NCBI RefSeq assembly: GCF_000485595.1
Contig: NW_014577182.1
Coordinates: forward strand, 18,590 to 48,920
DNA: 30,331 bases
Reading direction: 5' to 3'
From: Priapulus caudatus
Lineage: Eukaryota; Priapulida; Priapulimorpha; Priapulimorphida; Priapulidae
In this document: piece after piece, positions 7,986-18,699 of the stretch
Numbering within the stretch: position 1 is the first letter of the stretch
Layout: each line of letters opens with the position of its first letter
Notes under the pieces: model-generated
Told to the model about the DNA's origin: nothing
What the model saw: only the letters and a program-made list of their open reading frames with translations
The model's database searches: none
Translations under genes and position numbers: made by a program

Positions 7986-10540
7986 GCGCGCGGAGCTATG
8001 AGGAGGAGTCTGGTGTCTCCGGGAGCGTACCTCGGGGTCCACGTCTGATAGAGCAAGTCTCCGCGTACTCTTAGACGGTCCCATCGCTCCCAGTACCTTT
8101 TTCCTTCCCAAGACTCATCGGCCAGCACAGAGTACGGGGGCTGGCCCACGTACTCCTGCTTCAGCTGGCGGATCCGCCGGATGGTTGGATCCTCGTCCTG
8201 CCATTGCTGTACTTGCTTCGTCGTCCAGCGACAGAGCGTTTCAGCGGCTCGGGCTCGTGTATGCACCTGTGGTCGAACGAGGGCTCGAGGCACTCGTCCC
8301 CTCGGCCTCCGTACCACCCGGATAGCCGGCCACTTCTGTCCAGCTGAGAAACATTCGGGGCAGTCTGCACGTTTACAAGGCCGAGCGCCCGGCAAGCGGG
8401 ACAGTGCGTCGGCGTTAGCGTGCAGTCTCCCCGGCCGGTGCTCAATCCTCAGATCGAACGTTCCGAGGAAAGCAATCCAACGCGCCACCATCCCTTCGGG
8501 TTCCTTAAACCTCAGGAGCCACGTAAGGGAGGCGTGATCGGTGCGCACCGTGATGGGCCTGCCGGTCAGATAATATCTGAAATGCTTCACGAACGTGACC
8601 ACGGCCAACAATTCCCGGTTGGTGGTGCAATACCTGCGTTGTGTGGAGCTGAATACCTTGCTTCCATAGGCGATCACTCTCTCCCCGTCTGCCTGGACTT
8701 GGGAGAGAACTGCACCCATCGCCGAAGCGCTGGCATCCGTGTCCAGGACAAACGCACCTTCCATTGTGGGGTATGCCAACACGGGGGAGGATGTGAGCTG
8801 CTCCTTCAATGTCTGGAAAGAAGCCTGACATCCCCCCGACCACCGGAAGACAACACCCTTCCTCGTGAGCTCGGTGAGTGGGGCGGCGGTTGTAGCAAAA
8901 TTCGGAATGAACCGCCGATAGTAATTGGCAAATCCCAAGAAACTGCGTACATCACTTACCGTTTGCGGAGCTCGCCATTCACGCACCACTTGTATCTTCC
9001 CCGGATCACAGCTGACTCCTTCCGCGGAGACGATATGTCCGAGATACGAGGCGCTCCTTCGGAAGAGGGAGCATTTGGAAGGCTTGAGCTTCAAGCCGGC
9101 CCCCGCCAAGCGATCAAAGACGTGGTGGAGACGTGCCAGGGCCTGGTCGAACGTAGTCCCGAAGATGATTATGTCATCCAGGTACACAAGGCATTCCTTC
9201 CACTGGAGGCCCCTCAAGACAAGCTCCATCAACCTCTCAAAGGTAGCCGGACTATTGGACAAGCCGAACGGCATTACCTTGAATTCGAACAGGCCCTCAC
9301 GGGTACTGAACGCGGTCTTCTGAGCGTCTCTCGGGTCCATTTCCACTTGCCAATATCCGCTCGTGAGGTCGAGAGTGCTGAACCACTGGGCTCCAGCAAG
9401 GGAGTCCAGGGTGTCATCGATCCTCGGGAGCGGGTAGGCGTCCTTGACCGTCACCGAGTTCAGCTGACGGTAGTCGATGCAAAAGCGTGGGCTGCCATCC
9501 TTTTTCGTCACCAGGACCACAGGAGACGCCCAAGGGCTGTTGCTCGGACGGACCATGCCATCCCGCAGCATCTTTTCCACTTCGGTTCCCATTACCTCCC
9601 TCTTTGCTAGGGCGCACCGTCTCGGGGCCTGCTTCACAGGGGGGTGGTCCCCCGTGTTAATAGTATGCCTCACGAGGTTGGTGTGCCCCAGCTTCTCCCC
9701 CGGAGCCGTGAACAGCTTAGCATACTTACGCAAGGTTTCTCCCACTGCGTGCCGCTGTTCCTCTCCGAGGGCCGGATCCACCCCGTCTAAGAGGCCAACC
9801 ACGTGTTCGGGGATTCCTGTCTCCCCGGAGTCCAAGGCGGTGGATTTCCCGTCCGCACTGGTTGCCGGAGCAATCCGAGTGATCGGCGCTATCCACGCTA
9901 TCCTCTCACCCGGGTGTATTACCATCGTAGACGGGCCAGGGTTAGTTACCCATAGGGGAACGCCTCGGCCGCTCGTATCGACCAAGGTTCGAGCCATATA
10001 AGCCCCCCGCCTATGACAGCGTCTCTGGAATCCCTGCGTCGGTTCTGCCAGCGCTAGTTCGTCGGCCGGCCAGGGGTTGTCTACGACGTTTCCCCGGATC
10101 ACACCACCGTGGCCCGGGGGAATCATCGTGCGGGAACTTGCCCGCAACACCTGCGGCCACAAACCCGGTCGCTCGTGTAGCACGTCGAGGGTGCCGTTGA
10201 TGGTCAAATGCCCTCGCGCGACGTCCAGCTGACAATCATGTCGACGCAAAAAGTCCATACCCAGTATTCCGCCACGGAGATCCGTCCTCACCACCGTAAA
10301 GGTATGAGGATAGATTTTCCCGTGAACGACGAGGTCCAGACACAGTTCCCCCACCGCCGGTATCTCCTCCCCCTGTGCATCCACCATTGTGGCCGCTTGT
10401 TCCTGCAGGTCGAACCCGTCAGGAGGCAGCTCTTCAAAGGTTGCATAGTCCAGGAGTGACAACTCTGCGCCGGTGTCAAGAGTCAACTTAACTGCTCGGC
10501 CGCCGATCTCCACGGGAAGCTCCCATGCGGCCGCAGGCCG
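7986..10540 (-). CDS. Family A pol: protease, reverse transcriptase, RNase H
   Basis: A long open frame (856 codons, 10513-7943) encodes the polyprotein core. The aspartic protease has DTGAE at about residues 13-17 and GILGMDFL at 82-89. RT has the LDLTSGYW catalytic Asp at ~382, the MPFGLSNSP block at ~414 and YLDD at ~444-447. RNase H has DTDAS (~591), NRELLA (~632), TDH (~659) and NADALSR (~700). The frame is open upstream of 10513 for at least 40 bases without an ATG. It lies in the -1 frame relative to gag, whose stop is at 10606, so expression as Gag-Pol by frameshifting is plausible. The last residues before 7943 are out of frame with the integrase that should follow. Confidence 0.92.
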
Positions 10541-10605
10541 TGCTAGAGCTATTCCCGGGAACGGTCGTTGCAGAGTTGTCGGCGATGGTGTGCGTGGCCC
10601 CGTCG

Positions 10606-11109
10606 CTACTCGTTTCCCGACCGCTGCCTAGCATCCTGGCTGTTGGCATCACCGGTCGGACGAGCGCGTACTTGGTCTTGAGGAGGAGGCCCAGGGTACC
10701 TGGCCGTGCCTCTTCTCTTTTCGGGACATCGGAGGGCCCAATGGCCACGTGCCCCGCAGTGGAAACACTCTCCACCTCCGCGTGTCTCGTTGCCTCGCTT
10801 CGGTGTCGGCCGTGGGACTCCGGAGGGTCGGGGGCTAGCCCCGAGTTCCTCCCGGACTAAATCCCGCACCAGCGTTGTGAGACTTCGGAGGTCTTCGGGC
10901 TTAAGCCCCGTCTTCTCATTCGCCGCGGTGGTCGGCAAGCGACTCCCTTGCGTCGGTTCTGCCAGATACTGCCCTCGGGACTCCGGGGTGCGAGCTACCA
11001 CCCGTACGTCCGGTCGGCGAGATACTGCTGGCCTGGCCGAGCGCATGATGGACTCGTACTGATCGGCTGCCCGCGCTGCGCCTTCTGCTGTGCCGTCGTC
11101 GTTTCCCAT
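10606..11109 (-). CDS. Family A gag: nucleocapsid part
   Basis: This frame carries a CCHC zinc knuckle (CFHCGARGHWALRC) that binds the RNA genome, flanked by basic and proline-rich sequence. It begins MGNDDGTAEGAARAADQYES, which continues the gag block broken off by the N gap at 11882-11891, so the ATG at 11109 is not the true start. It stops at 10606, just upstream of protease in another frame, the usual gag-pol junction. The corresponding part of copy 2 is at about 19935-20330. Confidence 0.8.
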   Translation of the reverse strand: MGNDDGTAEGAARAADQYESIMRSARPAVSRRPDVRVVARTPESRGQYLAEPTQGSRLPTTAANEKTGLKPEDLRSLTTLVRDLVREELGASPRPSGVPRPTPKRGNETRGGGECFHCGARGHWALRCPEKRRGTARYPGPPPQDQVRARPTGDANSQDARQRSGNE

Positions 11110-11602
11110 TATATATACCTTCTGGGCCCCGTCGGTGACCGAACGGAGGAGATGCCAACGGGCCCGACGGCTGCACTCCCCCGTTTAGAACCCTACTCGC
11201 ATAATTAATTTAAGCTTACTCTGTTCAACATATACGCCGATCGCTGCGCTATAGTATTGCACGCCACGTAGATATGTGTGATTGAGATACACAGCGGACT
11301 AATGGAATTTTTAAATAATGTTAGGAGTCGATCAAGATTCATCAGCGGCCGACTGCAACACTAGATGCTGCTGTTGCTGCTGCTGCTGCTGAGAAATACT
11401 CGGCATACACTCTCGTCATTATCTGCGGTATGTATAACTGTATACGATACATAATCATAGTAGTGTCAATGCACCAGATGCATTAACATCCGCGATCCGT
11501 ATACGTCCGTGTTAATTCGAATTAGTAGGGTCCGTGAAATTAAATGAAATCGACTCCGGGCTCAGCACATAGATATCACATATATACGATATATATGATA
11601 TA

Positions 11603-11775
<173 letters not shown>

Positions 11776-11881
11776 TATCTATGATTCAGCACGACACGCG
11801 TTCGCTAACAGTTAACTGGCAGCCGACAACTACTACAAAACTTCAACTACAGTAAAGCGGCGTGGTAACATTTTGATACTC

Positions 11882-11891
11882 NNNNNNNNNN
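11882..11891. other. Assembly gap (10 N)
   Basis: Ten consecutive Ns at the right end of the foreign insert in gag, directly before the second copy of the duplicated gag segment. Confidence 0.98.
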
Positions 11892-12661
11892 GGTGCCGTC
11901 GTCGTTTCCCATGATATATACCTTCTGGGACCCGTCGGCGACCGAACGGAGGAGGTGCCAACGGGCCCGACGGCTGCACTCTCTCCGGCTTATGCCTACC
12001 TCGGCCCTGCTGACTAGCATGGTGAGCTCCCTGGCGAATTCCGACCATGTCTCTCCATGACGCTTCCTCCGCTCATCCAACCGGAGGTGACGCTCCAACT
12101 CCGATCCCAGCGGCTGCAGACGTTCCTGTAGTGCTTCCCTGATGTCCTCCTCGGTGGCCCCGGGACTGCAATCAAATAATACCGCCGACGCTGGATAGTC
12201 GAGGGCGCCGGCTAGCTGCGCAGCCCTCTCACTGGGTCCCATCCGTTGTGGTGTGCCACGACGTCGAACTGGCCGAGGAACGCTTCCAGCGGTACGTCCC
12301 CCTTGCCGTTGTAGGTTCGTACCTTAAGGCGTTCCTTCCGTTGCGGAGCCGGCGTGCTGATCGCTGCCCACTCAGATGTCGGCGGCGTCCGGTCTGCTGG
12401 TAGCCGAGGAGCCGGGCTTGATTCTGCCGCTCCGTGATTGGGTTGATAGACCCACTGTCCGGTCCCCGTCTGACTCGGGGGCGGACGTTCGTGCTTCCAC
12501 CAGGAAGGGGGCGTGCCCACGACCGGCGAACGAACGGCAGACGTTTCCGCCGGAGGCACAGCACCATGCTCCGCTGCAGGTGACGACGGAGTACGGGGCA
12601 ACGAAGTTGCTCTTCGCTCACCCCGACCTCTCACCTGCTTTGCACGAGTAGCCATGGGCAT
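11892..12661 (-). pseudogene. Family A gag: N-terminal and capsid part
   Basis: The chosen start is the ATG at 12661 (MPMATRAKQVRGRGERRA), about 300 bases after the primer-binding site; a second in-frame ATG follows two codons later. The basic, proline-rich N-terminus leads to a capsid-like segment (VRTYNGKGDVPLEAFLGQFD, about residues 115-134). The frame then changes near 12235, and the next frame continues SERAAQLAGALDYPASAV with an LDERRKRHGETWSEFARELT block typical of gypsy Gag. The ORF reaches MGNDDGT and runs into the N gap. The frame change is an indel in this copy or in the assembly. Confidence 0.75.
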
Positions 12662-12946
12662 AAGTCCAGCTATTTTCCCAGGCTATGGGGTGGTGTACTA
12701 GCCACCGTTCCCCCCCGACCTACGTAAGGTATGGGTAAGCTGACGGCAATGCCAACAAGCGAAACCCAGGAACGATACGCAACTCGAGTTACACGTGCGC
12801 GAAAACGTGAGGTATGGGTAGAGCTGATGGCGATGCCAACAAGCGAAACCCAGTGACGACACGTTAGGTGCTTATGCTATCTTATACTACAGGCACGTTT
12901 GCCTTGTGGACTCTCGGGGACGATTAAACCGTCTACCGAGTGTACA
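12662..12946 (-). other. Family A 5' leader
   Basis: Non-coding region between primer-binding site and gag, conserved in copy 2 (about 21125-21422). It contains a duplicated block around GGTATGGGTA(A/G)...GCTGA(C/T)GGC(A/G)ATGCCAACAAGCG (about 12728 and 12812). This is where dimerisation or packaging signals would be expected; none was identified. Confidence 0.6.
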
Positions 12947-12964
12947 ATCCTGGTCACGGCACCA
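12947..12964 (-). promoter_or_regulatory. Family A primer-binding site
   Basis: The minus strand reads TGGTGCCGTGACCAGGAT, one base from the LTR end. It begins with TGG, the complement of tRNA 3' CCA. The matching site in copy 2 (about 21424-21440) has one base fewer. The tRNA was not identified. Confidence 0.8.
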
Positions 12965-12965
12965 A

Positions 12966-13686
12966 TGTAACGTTTTTCCCCGTTACGTGGGACTCTCCCA
13001 CTGTTCGACCACTGGATTGTACACGTCGCACAAGAACAAACAACACAACTCAAAAATGAAAGTGTTTACGCCGGAATAGGTCCGGGGCTTTTATTCCGCT
13101 CTGGGTCAACCGACCAGAGTGGGCATAAAACGGGACAATATTCTCGCAGCGTAAGGCCCGAGTATAGCGAACAAGATACAACTAGGCGCAAGGCCTTACC
13201 AAAACGATCCTCTGTAGAGAGCGGCCAAGTCCTTGCAGAGATCGCTGGATTGCTTCGTGCTGTATCTTGCGTTGTGCTTCCTCTCCGACGGATTCGCTCC
13301 TGGTGATGTCTGCCGGGTTCACTAGCAGCCTGCCGGTGAACTGAACTGAACTCAACGCTGAACTGACGAACTGAGCTGCTAAACTGAGCTTCTAAACTGC
13401 CGGTGCTCTGGGGAGCACGGTATTTATACGGCTCAGAGCAGGCACGTCACGCACACACGTGGCACGCACGTCGGCTTCCAGCCGTGTCACGTAAGCCGCG
13501 CTTCGACGTGACGTACGTCGGTTTCACCGTGACCGGTCCGTCGGCTTCGGACACGCCTCGTGGCCAGCACGTGCATTCGTCCTTCCATGCGGGGTGAGCC
13601 CCCCTCACATCCCCGGGGATGCTGGGACGTGCCGCCGAGAGCAGAACGCGGGGATGCGACTGCTCGGCAGACCCGAAATTCGTTCA
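12966..13686 (-). repeat. Family A LTR no. 2 (5' LTR of copy 1)
   Basis: A 721 bp LTR starting TGTAACG and ending CGTTCA, one base short of the CGTTACA seen in the other two. TATA box at 13421-13428 and AATAAA at 13090-13095 (minus sense). It has the shortest U3 repeat array of the three. The primer-binding site to its left identifies it as the 5' LTR of copy 1. Confidence 0.9.
13421..13428 (-). promoter_or_regulatory. TATA box of LTR no. 2
   Basis: TATAAATA on the minus strand. As part of the 5' LTR it would drive transcription of copy 1. Confidence 0.7.
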
Positions 13687-13900
13687 AATATAAATAAACC
13701 AATCAGTGAAAATGATACTTAATTACTGAGAGGCACAATAACGCACATCACAGTCACTGTACAAATACAGGTGACTCCAGTCTAGATAATGATATTGAGA
13801 CAAGACAAAAAACAATTTGTACGATTAAGAATGTTTATCGTTAAATCGTTAACGAATTTATGGTTTATATATAATATAAATAAACAAATCAGTGAAAAGG
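13687..13900. repeat. Duplicated AT-rich motif next to LTR no. 2
   Basis: A ~27 bp motif (AATATAAATAAAC-AATCAGTGAAAA) occurs at 13687-13712 and again at about 13874-13900, about 187 bp apart. The second copy lies at the probable 3' tail of the LINE remnant, so the spaced duplicate may be LINE tail sequence split by other events. Confidence 0.6.
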
Positions 13901-15970
13901 ATTCACTAGGTGTTTACACGTAGTGTTGTATCTAAACGTACTTTTCTATAAGGCCGATTTGAACCTTGAGACGGGTAGGTTTTTTTTATGGTATGGGTAG
14001 TGTCACTCCAGAGTGTGTACACCTGCTCTTACAAACTTTAGAGACTTTATTGCGAAGAGAAGGCTTTAGAACCTTGGGAGATAGATAGGACATATGTTGT
14101 GAAGAGGTCCTAGTGTATATGGTGGAGTGTACATGAAGAAGATTTCTAATAAAATAGTTGGGACAAGGTCAGGCCAGTTCTTGCAAGTAAATTATACATA
14201 AAAATTTGGTCATAGTTCCTAGGTTTAATGAATATCATTAAGTTTTACGGGAGGAGCGCTGTTTAGAGAAACTGAAGCGTGATAATCATTCGCGGCACGC
14301 GCCCGAGGCCGGGGGCGGTGCTGTTCGGTGCAGCGCATGTCTGGTTTTGAGATAATTCGCAGCGGAAGATTATAGCCAGTTTAGTGCTTGTAAATTTAGA
14401 CTTGAAATCCCACTTTAATTATAGTGTCAAAATGAACACCAAGGTATTTTATATTTATTAGCCGTTGTAGCTTTGAAGTTAGTCATGTGAAATCAACACA
14501 TGTCAATAATTTACATTGCTTGTTACTGGAAGATCATGTATTTTAAGTTTTTTTCACAAGGATTAACGAGATAAATCTATTAGGCATCAGCCCTCCTGAC
14601 ATTTTTAATTTCTCGATTACATAATTTCAAGTTCAGTTAATTTGAACCTTGACATAAAAAGACTTCGTATCATCAGCAAATAATTCTGGAACTAAAATTG
14701 AAGCTAAGGGGCCGAAGAGTGTCCTATTTGACCGATAAATGTAAGCAAAAAGATAGGCGGACAAGAGTTGATCCTGTTCGAACACCGCTACGAGTACTAT
14801 TCCGGAGCGCGCTTAGTGTTCGAGTTTAGGAAGCAGTGTATTATCTGGGACAGTATCAAAAGGCTTTGACAAAATCAAAGCACACGATTCGCATCTCACG
14901 AATATTTCGCCTTCATCGTATTGATTTAAGGAGCAGTATCATACAATTCAGAAATTGCCAGTGCTCAGTTGAATGGCTTTTTTTTCTAATCCAAATTGAG
15001 AAGGGAGGAGAATACTATACACATTTGACCTAGGAAAGCTTGTAGAGGTCTGGTCAGTAAATGATTATATTTCGAATATTTTGGAAAAAGCTCCGGCTTG
15101 ATAAGGAGAGATATGGGGCGAATAGTTTGAAAGGGGTTTGGACACGTTGGCGTTGTGAATAGGTATTAATCATTTAGCAATTTTAATATATTAAGGAATA
15201 CACCTCTTGTTACGCAGTCATTAAAATATCAACACAATATGGAGCAACCTGGGTTTTATAGATTCTTGATAATTTATTAGGAATATTGCTCAGGTTCCTG
15301 CGGCTTTCTGGATGTCCAGGTTATTTATGATATCTAGAATCTCTTCAGCAAACAATGGGTTAAACAAAGAGACTCTCTGTGATTAGGAGGGGAATGAAAT
15401 TTTGAGTGATCCGTCGTGGCATTTGGAATTTTTTTTGCCATTTCCGGCCTACCATTTGGTAAGTCAACAGAGTTAAATGACATTGCATATATCGTCGTGT
15501 CTGTTAGTGATGTGTTGTCATTGTTCAGAAGTTTTTGTCTGGCATGGTACTTTTGTGGTTTTATTGTTTTATATAACTATTTATTGATAGTGTTCCATGT
15601 CTCTTGTAAGTTAGATGTTGTGCTTGAAGAAGTTGTTGCTCGGTAATTTCTTTTTTAGCAAGGTCTATTTATGTGAATTCAGTCTATTTGAGCTATTGTT
15701 GGTAGATTTCTGCCAGAGAGTGGGTACCGTGAAGATGCGTGAGTTTACAAACATTTTTTTCCTTGTATTGGTGCGGACTTGTAATATACACTAGATAATC
15801 CACGGTTTGAGGTGAAGTTGTTTTTCTTTCACGTGGATAGGGGCCTCTGTATGGGGCCGTGGGCTATCAACGGTTTCTTTGTCATATTTGAAACTATTTT
15901 GTCAAAGTGCCAGCTATCTGCATCAGCAGTACTGAAAAGTTAAAGTTAGTAATTTGCGTGTTTAGAATCA
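13901..15970 (-). pseudogene. Decayed non-LTR retrotransposon (LINE) reverse transcriptase
   Basis: Translating the minus strand in changing frames recovers an ordered LINE ORF2. First comes a KPWI block (about 15793-15820), the usual linker after the endonuclease. Next are NNLDIQKAAG (15291-15325), CPISLL-like and QFG-RK-STEL fingers (about 15000), FVKAF-DTVPDNTLLPKLEH (about 14825-14890) with the first catalytic Asp, a GVPQGS-like GVRTGSTL (about 14780), the FADDTK active site (14663-14680) and KYLGVHFD (about 14424-14452). Stops and frameshifts throughout make it a fossil. The motif style is CR1/jockey-like, but the clade is a guess. Upstream endonuclease and promoter were not found. It accounts for what otherwise looks like an empty AT-rich desert. 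Confidence 0.8.
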
Positions 15971-16477
15971 TTAGTAAATTCGCACTGGCGTGTGAAGTTA
16001 ACGTGAGAGCAGTACATACCAGATTCCCTCCGGCCACAGCTCACTGAGCACTCCCGTGTGGTCCCCGAGCCAGGGTAAAAAATACCAGCGGGAGCGATGA
16101 GCGATTCGCTCTCAAACCTCAGAAATTGCTCGCGTGAGGCTTCAAAATAGCTCCCGATAAAATTTTTGACGAAGAAGCTATTTTTCCAGACTTTTTAAAA
16201 AGAGGCTCCCTGCAAAACATAAACTTTTCCCACTTTTTTCCCTTTTTTACCTGTCCGCCGCACGCCACGCTCCTGCTCAACGCACTAGCCCCAAAGGTCA
16301 GGGTCGGATCTTTCCCATCGACAAGCGAAGCTATCAGCGCGAAGCACGCCGCACCGCAACAAACAGGTGCGTGGCGGCGAGCAGCTCGTGCTACCGGCCG
16401 GATACGCCTGGACGGTCAGCAGTGCGTGGCAGGGTCTCTGGCGTACAGCACCGGTAATCAGCGTCAATACCCTCGAT
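15971..16477. other. Unassigned intergenic stretch
   Basis: Contains GAGC/GCTC-rich DNA (16025-16140), a CT-rich stretch and a short GC-rich part (16290-16450) with small open frames on both strands. I recognise no protein or RNA family. Confidence 0.5.
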
Positions 16478-16822
16478 TACATAGGGCTTTATAAACAATA
16501 TCAATACCCGTGCATAGATAAAGGGCTTTATAACATATCAATACCTGCATTAATAAGGGCTTTATAGACATGTCAGCTACCCGCTCATTAATAAGGGCTT
16601 TATAACATATCAAGGTACCGCCGCATAAAATAAGGGCTTTAATACACGTCAATTTGTGCTTTAAGTCGTACACTGCAAATATACCCGTGCATTATAAGGC
16701 TTCATAACATGTCATATACCCTCTGCATTAATCAGGTAGTAACATGCCGACTGCTTAATAAGCTTTCTAAATGTCAATACCGCTGCATTAATAGAATCTT
16801 TATAACATGTCAATAACCCCTG
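16478..16822. repeat. ~37 bp minisatellite (AAGGGCTTTATAACAT...)
   Basis: About nine degenerate tandem copies of AATAAGGGCTTTATAACATGTCAATACC(C)TGCATT. The left copies are better preserved than the right ones. It may belong to an intron or upstream region of the sulfotransferase gene. Confidence 0.85.
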
Positions 16823-17232
16823 TCCCCACTCTCACACACGCTGCGCACTAGAACTCAGACACCGTACGTCGGTGGACACGCGGAAGACACTTTCACGCGA
16901 TGTTCTCGATGGATGTTGTTGCTAATGGTGGAAATAGCTGACGGTAAACTAGTTCGGCGAAGATTTCCCCTGTAGAGCGACATTCTCCGCCCCGCCGCCC
17001 CCACTTCCAGTTTCTGTGGGTCACTTGTTTTGTTGACAAATACGAGCTGTCCTCGTGTGACGGACAGTGACATGCTTGCTAAGTGCCTATATAGGTGGTC
17101 ATATACAGCGGAGTTTCGCGGGTAGAATGCACTGACGAACGCGTATTTCTCTTTTCTTACATAAATCCGAAGGGATTGTGATTATATCGCCTCATGTCCT
17201 TGCATGTAACTCCGTTACATCTAGACAGGAGC
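16823..17232. other. Unassigned stretch upstream of the sulfotransferase exon
   Basis: Mixed composition. A 72-residue open frame on the minus strand (16855-17073) has no recognisable motif. No gene is called. Confidence 0.5.
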
Positions 17233-17540
17233 GAGCACGCACGCTCATGCGCACGCACGCTCATTCAGGCGCACGCACGCACGCTCGCACGCACGCACGT
17301 TCATGTGCACACGATCACTCAGGCGCACACACGCTCACGCTCGCACGCACGCACGTTCACACGCACGCATGCTCACGCGCACACACGCTCACGCACGCAC
17401 GCACGCTTGCACGCACGCACGTTCACACGCACGCACGTTAATGTGCACGCACGCTCACGCAGGCGCACACACGCTCACGCACGCACACACGCTCACGCAC
17501 GCACACACGCACGCACGCACGCACGCACTCACGCGCGCAC
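17233..17540. repeat. CACG/GCACGCTC-rich minisatellite
   Basis: About 300 bp of (ACGC)n and GCACACACGCTCACGC variants, ending some 100 bp before the sulfotransferase splice acceptor. Open frames in it (HARTHARTH...) are repeat artefacts. Alternating purine-pyrimidine sequence of this sort can adopt Z-DNA. Confidence 0.9.
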
Positions 17541-17593
17541 AAACTCACCAACTATGTTTCATTTAATTATCGACATCATTCATCAATACCTCC

Positions 17594-17655
17594 CAGCCAA
17601 TCAGAGAAGTGGTAAAGACTGACATCTTTCTTCTAACAGCCAATCAGCGAAGCGG
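17594..17655 (+). repeat. Duplicated splice-acceptor/P-loop segment
   Basis: CAGCCAATCAGAGAAGTGG (17595-17613) is repeated 43 bp downstream as CAGCCAATCAGCGAAGCGG, with two differences, across the real acceptor and the first codons of the exon. Both can encode NQRSG. The 43 bp offset means that splicing to the upstream CAG would shift the frame. Confidence 0.8.
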
Positions 17656-17967
17656 ATCGTCGCTGACCGGTGAGATCTTCAACACGCATCCCGAGGTCTT
17701 CTACTTCTATGAGCCGCTTATTTCTATAAACGAATGGAAAGGCGGCCGCGCCCCCTGGTTACCATGGCAACTCCGACATCAACTAAGCGCGCAAAGATAC
17801 GGTGCCATCGTGAAGAAGTCCAACGATCTCATCGCCCAAATACACACCTGTAATGACAGCCAGGTGGTGACGATGCCACAATACAAAAAGCGGTTGCGGA
17901 TGTTTGTGAGCACGAGCAAGGCGATCGGCCAGGTGTTGGGCTGTGGTAATCACATCGATGAGATTAG
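17640..17967 (+). CDS. Carbohydrate sulfotransferase, one internal exon
   Basis: The exon lies between an acceptor (TTCTTCTAACAG, ends 17639) and a donor (ATTAG|GTGAGG, GT at 17968) and encodes ~109 residues in one frame. It opens with NQRSGSSLTGEIFNTHPEVF, then YFYEPL. This is the 5'-phosphosulfate-binding loop and following helix of Golgi carbohydrate 6-O-sulfotransferases (CHST1/2/3/5/7 type, Pfam Sulfotransfer_1), which move sulfate from PAPS to Gal, GalNAc or GlcNAc. The 3'-phosphate-binding motif and the N-terminal membrane anchor would be in other exons and are not found here. The exon is undamaged. To its right, at 18078, the sequence passes through an n into family A copy 2, so the rest of the gene is missing or displaced. 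The subfamily cannot be fixed from this exon. Confidence 0.85.
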
Positions 17968-18077
17968 GTGAGGGCTAGTATATAATAGCCGCGTTCACAC
18001 GTAGCAAGAAATCCGGTATTTAGCGTTCACACGAGGCAAAATGCGCGGTCCAAGAAATACGGTATCTAAACAGATCC
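17968..18077. other. Intron start with direct repeat
   Basis: After the donor, GCGTTCACACG(T)AG-CAA... with CAAGAAAT(C/A)CGGTAT occurs twice (about 17991-18027 and 18024-18068). GCGTTCACACG repeats of this kind are common at ends of short DNA transposons, but no complete element can be defined before the n at 18078. Confidence 0.5.
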
Positions 18078-18078
18078 N
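18078..18078. other. Ambiguous base at entry into copy 2 (probable join)
   Basis: A single n separates the sulfotransferase intron from family A sequence. The expected 3' LTR of copy 2 is absent here, so this is probably a collapsed gap. Confidence 0.7.
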
Positions 18079-18699
18079 GTTTTTCGCAGGTGCTCGCCTT
18101 CTGCAGCTTCGGGCGAGTAGACGACGCACTGTGGTACCCACCCAATCCTGCACGCGGCCATTCCCCAGCAGCGCGCGGCGAACCGCCGCTGACGGAGGCG
18201 GGTTGTGGATCCCCGTCCGTGCCGGTACCTGTAATGCCACTCGTAGGGGCGTCGACGAGAAGCGTCAACGGCCAGCCATCCTGTACCGATTACGTCTAAG
18301 GAATGGCAACACTGGGAAATAGCGGCGCGTACGTAGTTTGTAGTGTTAGTTGGCCGGCAAACACTGCTAGCATCGTAGACATTATTGTGGTGAGGGTAGC
18401 AGACTGCACAGGACTTACAAGACGTGGCGGGTGCCGCGCAGCGCCGATCTGAACCATCGCTTGGCGTAGGCCTCACACATGGAGGATGGGTACCGCTTAC
18501 CCGAATGCCTCCCTGTCTTCTCGGCTCGTGACGGTAGCGAACACTAAAGAGCTCCGGAGCTCCGGGACAACAAAAAGATCCCACGCTCCGCATTGACATT
18601 AACGGCTCCGTGAACATGGCCGAAACGTTGCACAGGAACTGCCAATGCACGGCATCGCCAATGGCTCGCCCTGTCCCTCGCACAACAGAGAGCTCGCAA

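Noticed and set aside
8420-9610. 396-codon open frame on the plus strand
   Set aside because: It is antisense to the RT/RNase H frame and has no recognisable domain; the minus strand has the full RT motif set.
15416-15646. 76-codon hydrophobic open frame on the plus strand
   Set aside because: Lies antisense to the LINE RT fossil; the hydrophobic look comes from AT richness.
17178-17622. HARTHARTH-rich open frames in three frames
   Set aside because: Products of the CACG minisatellite.
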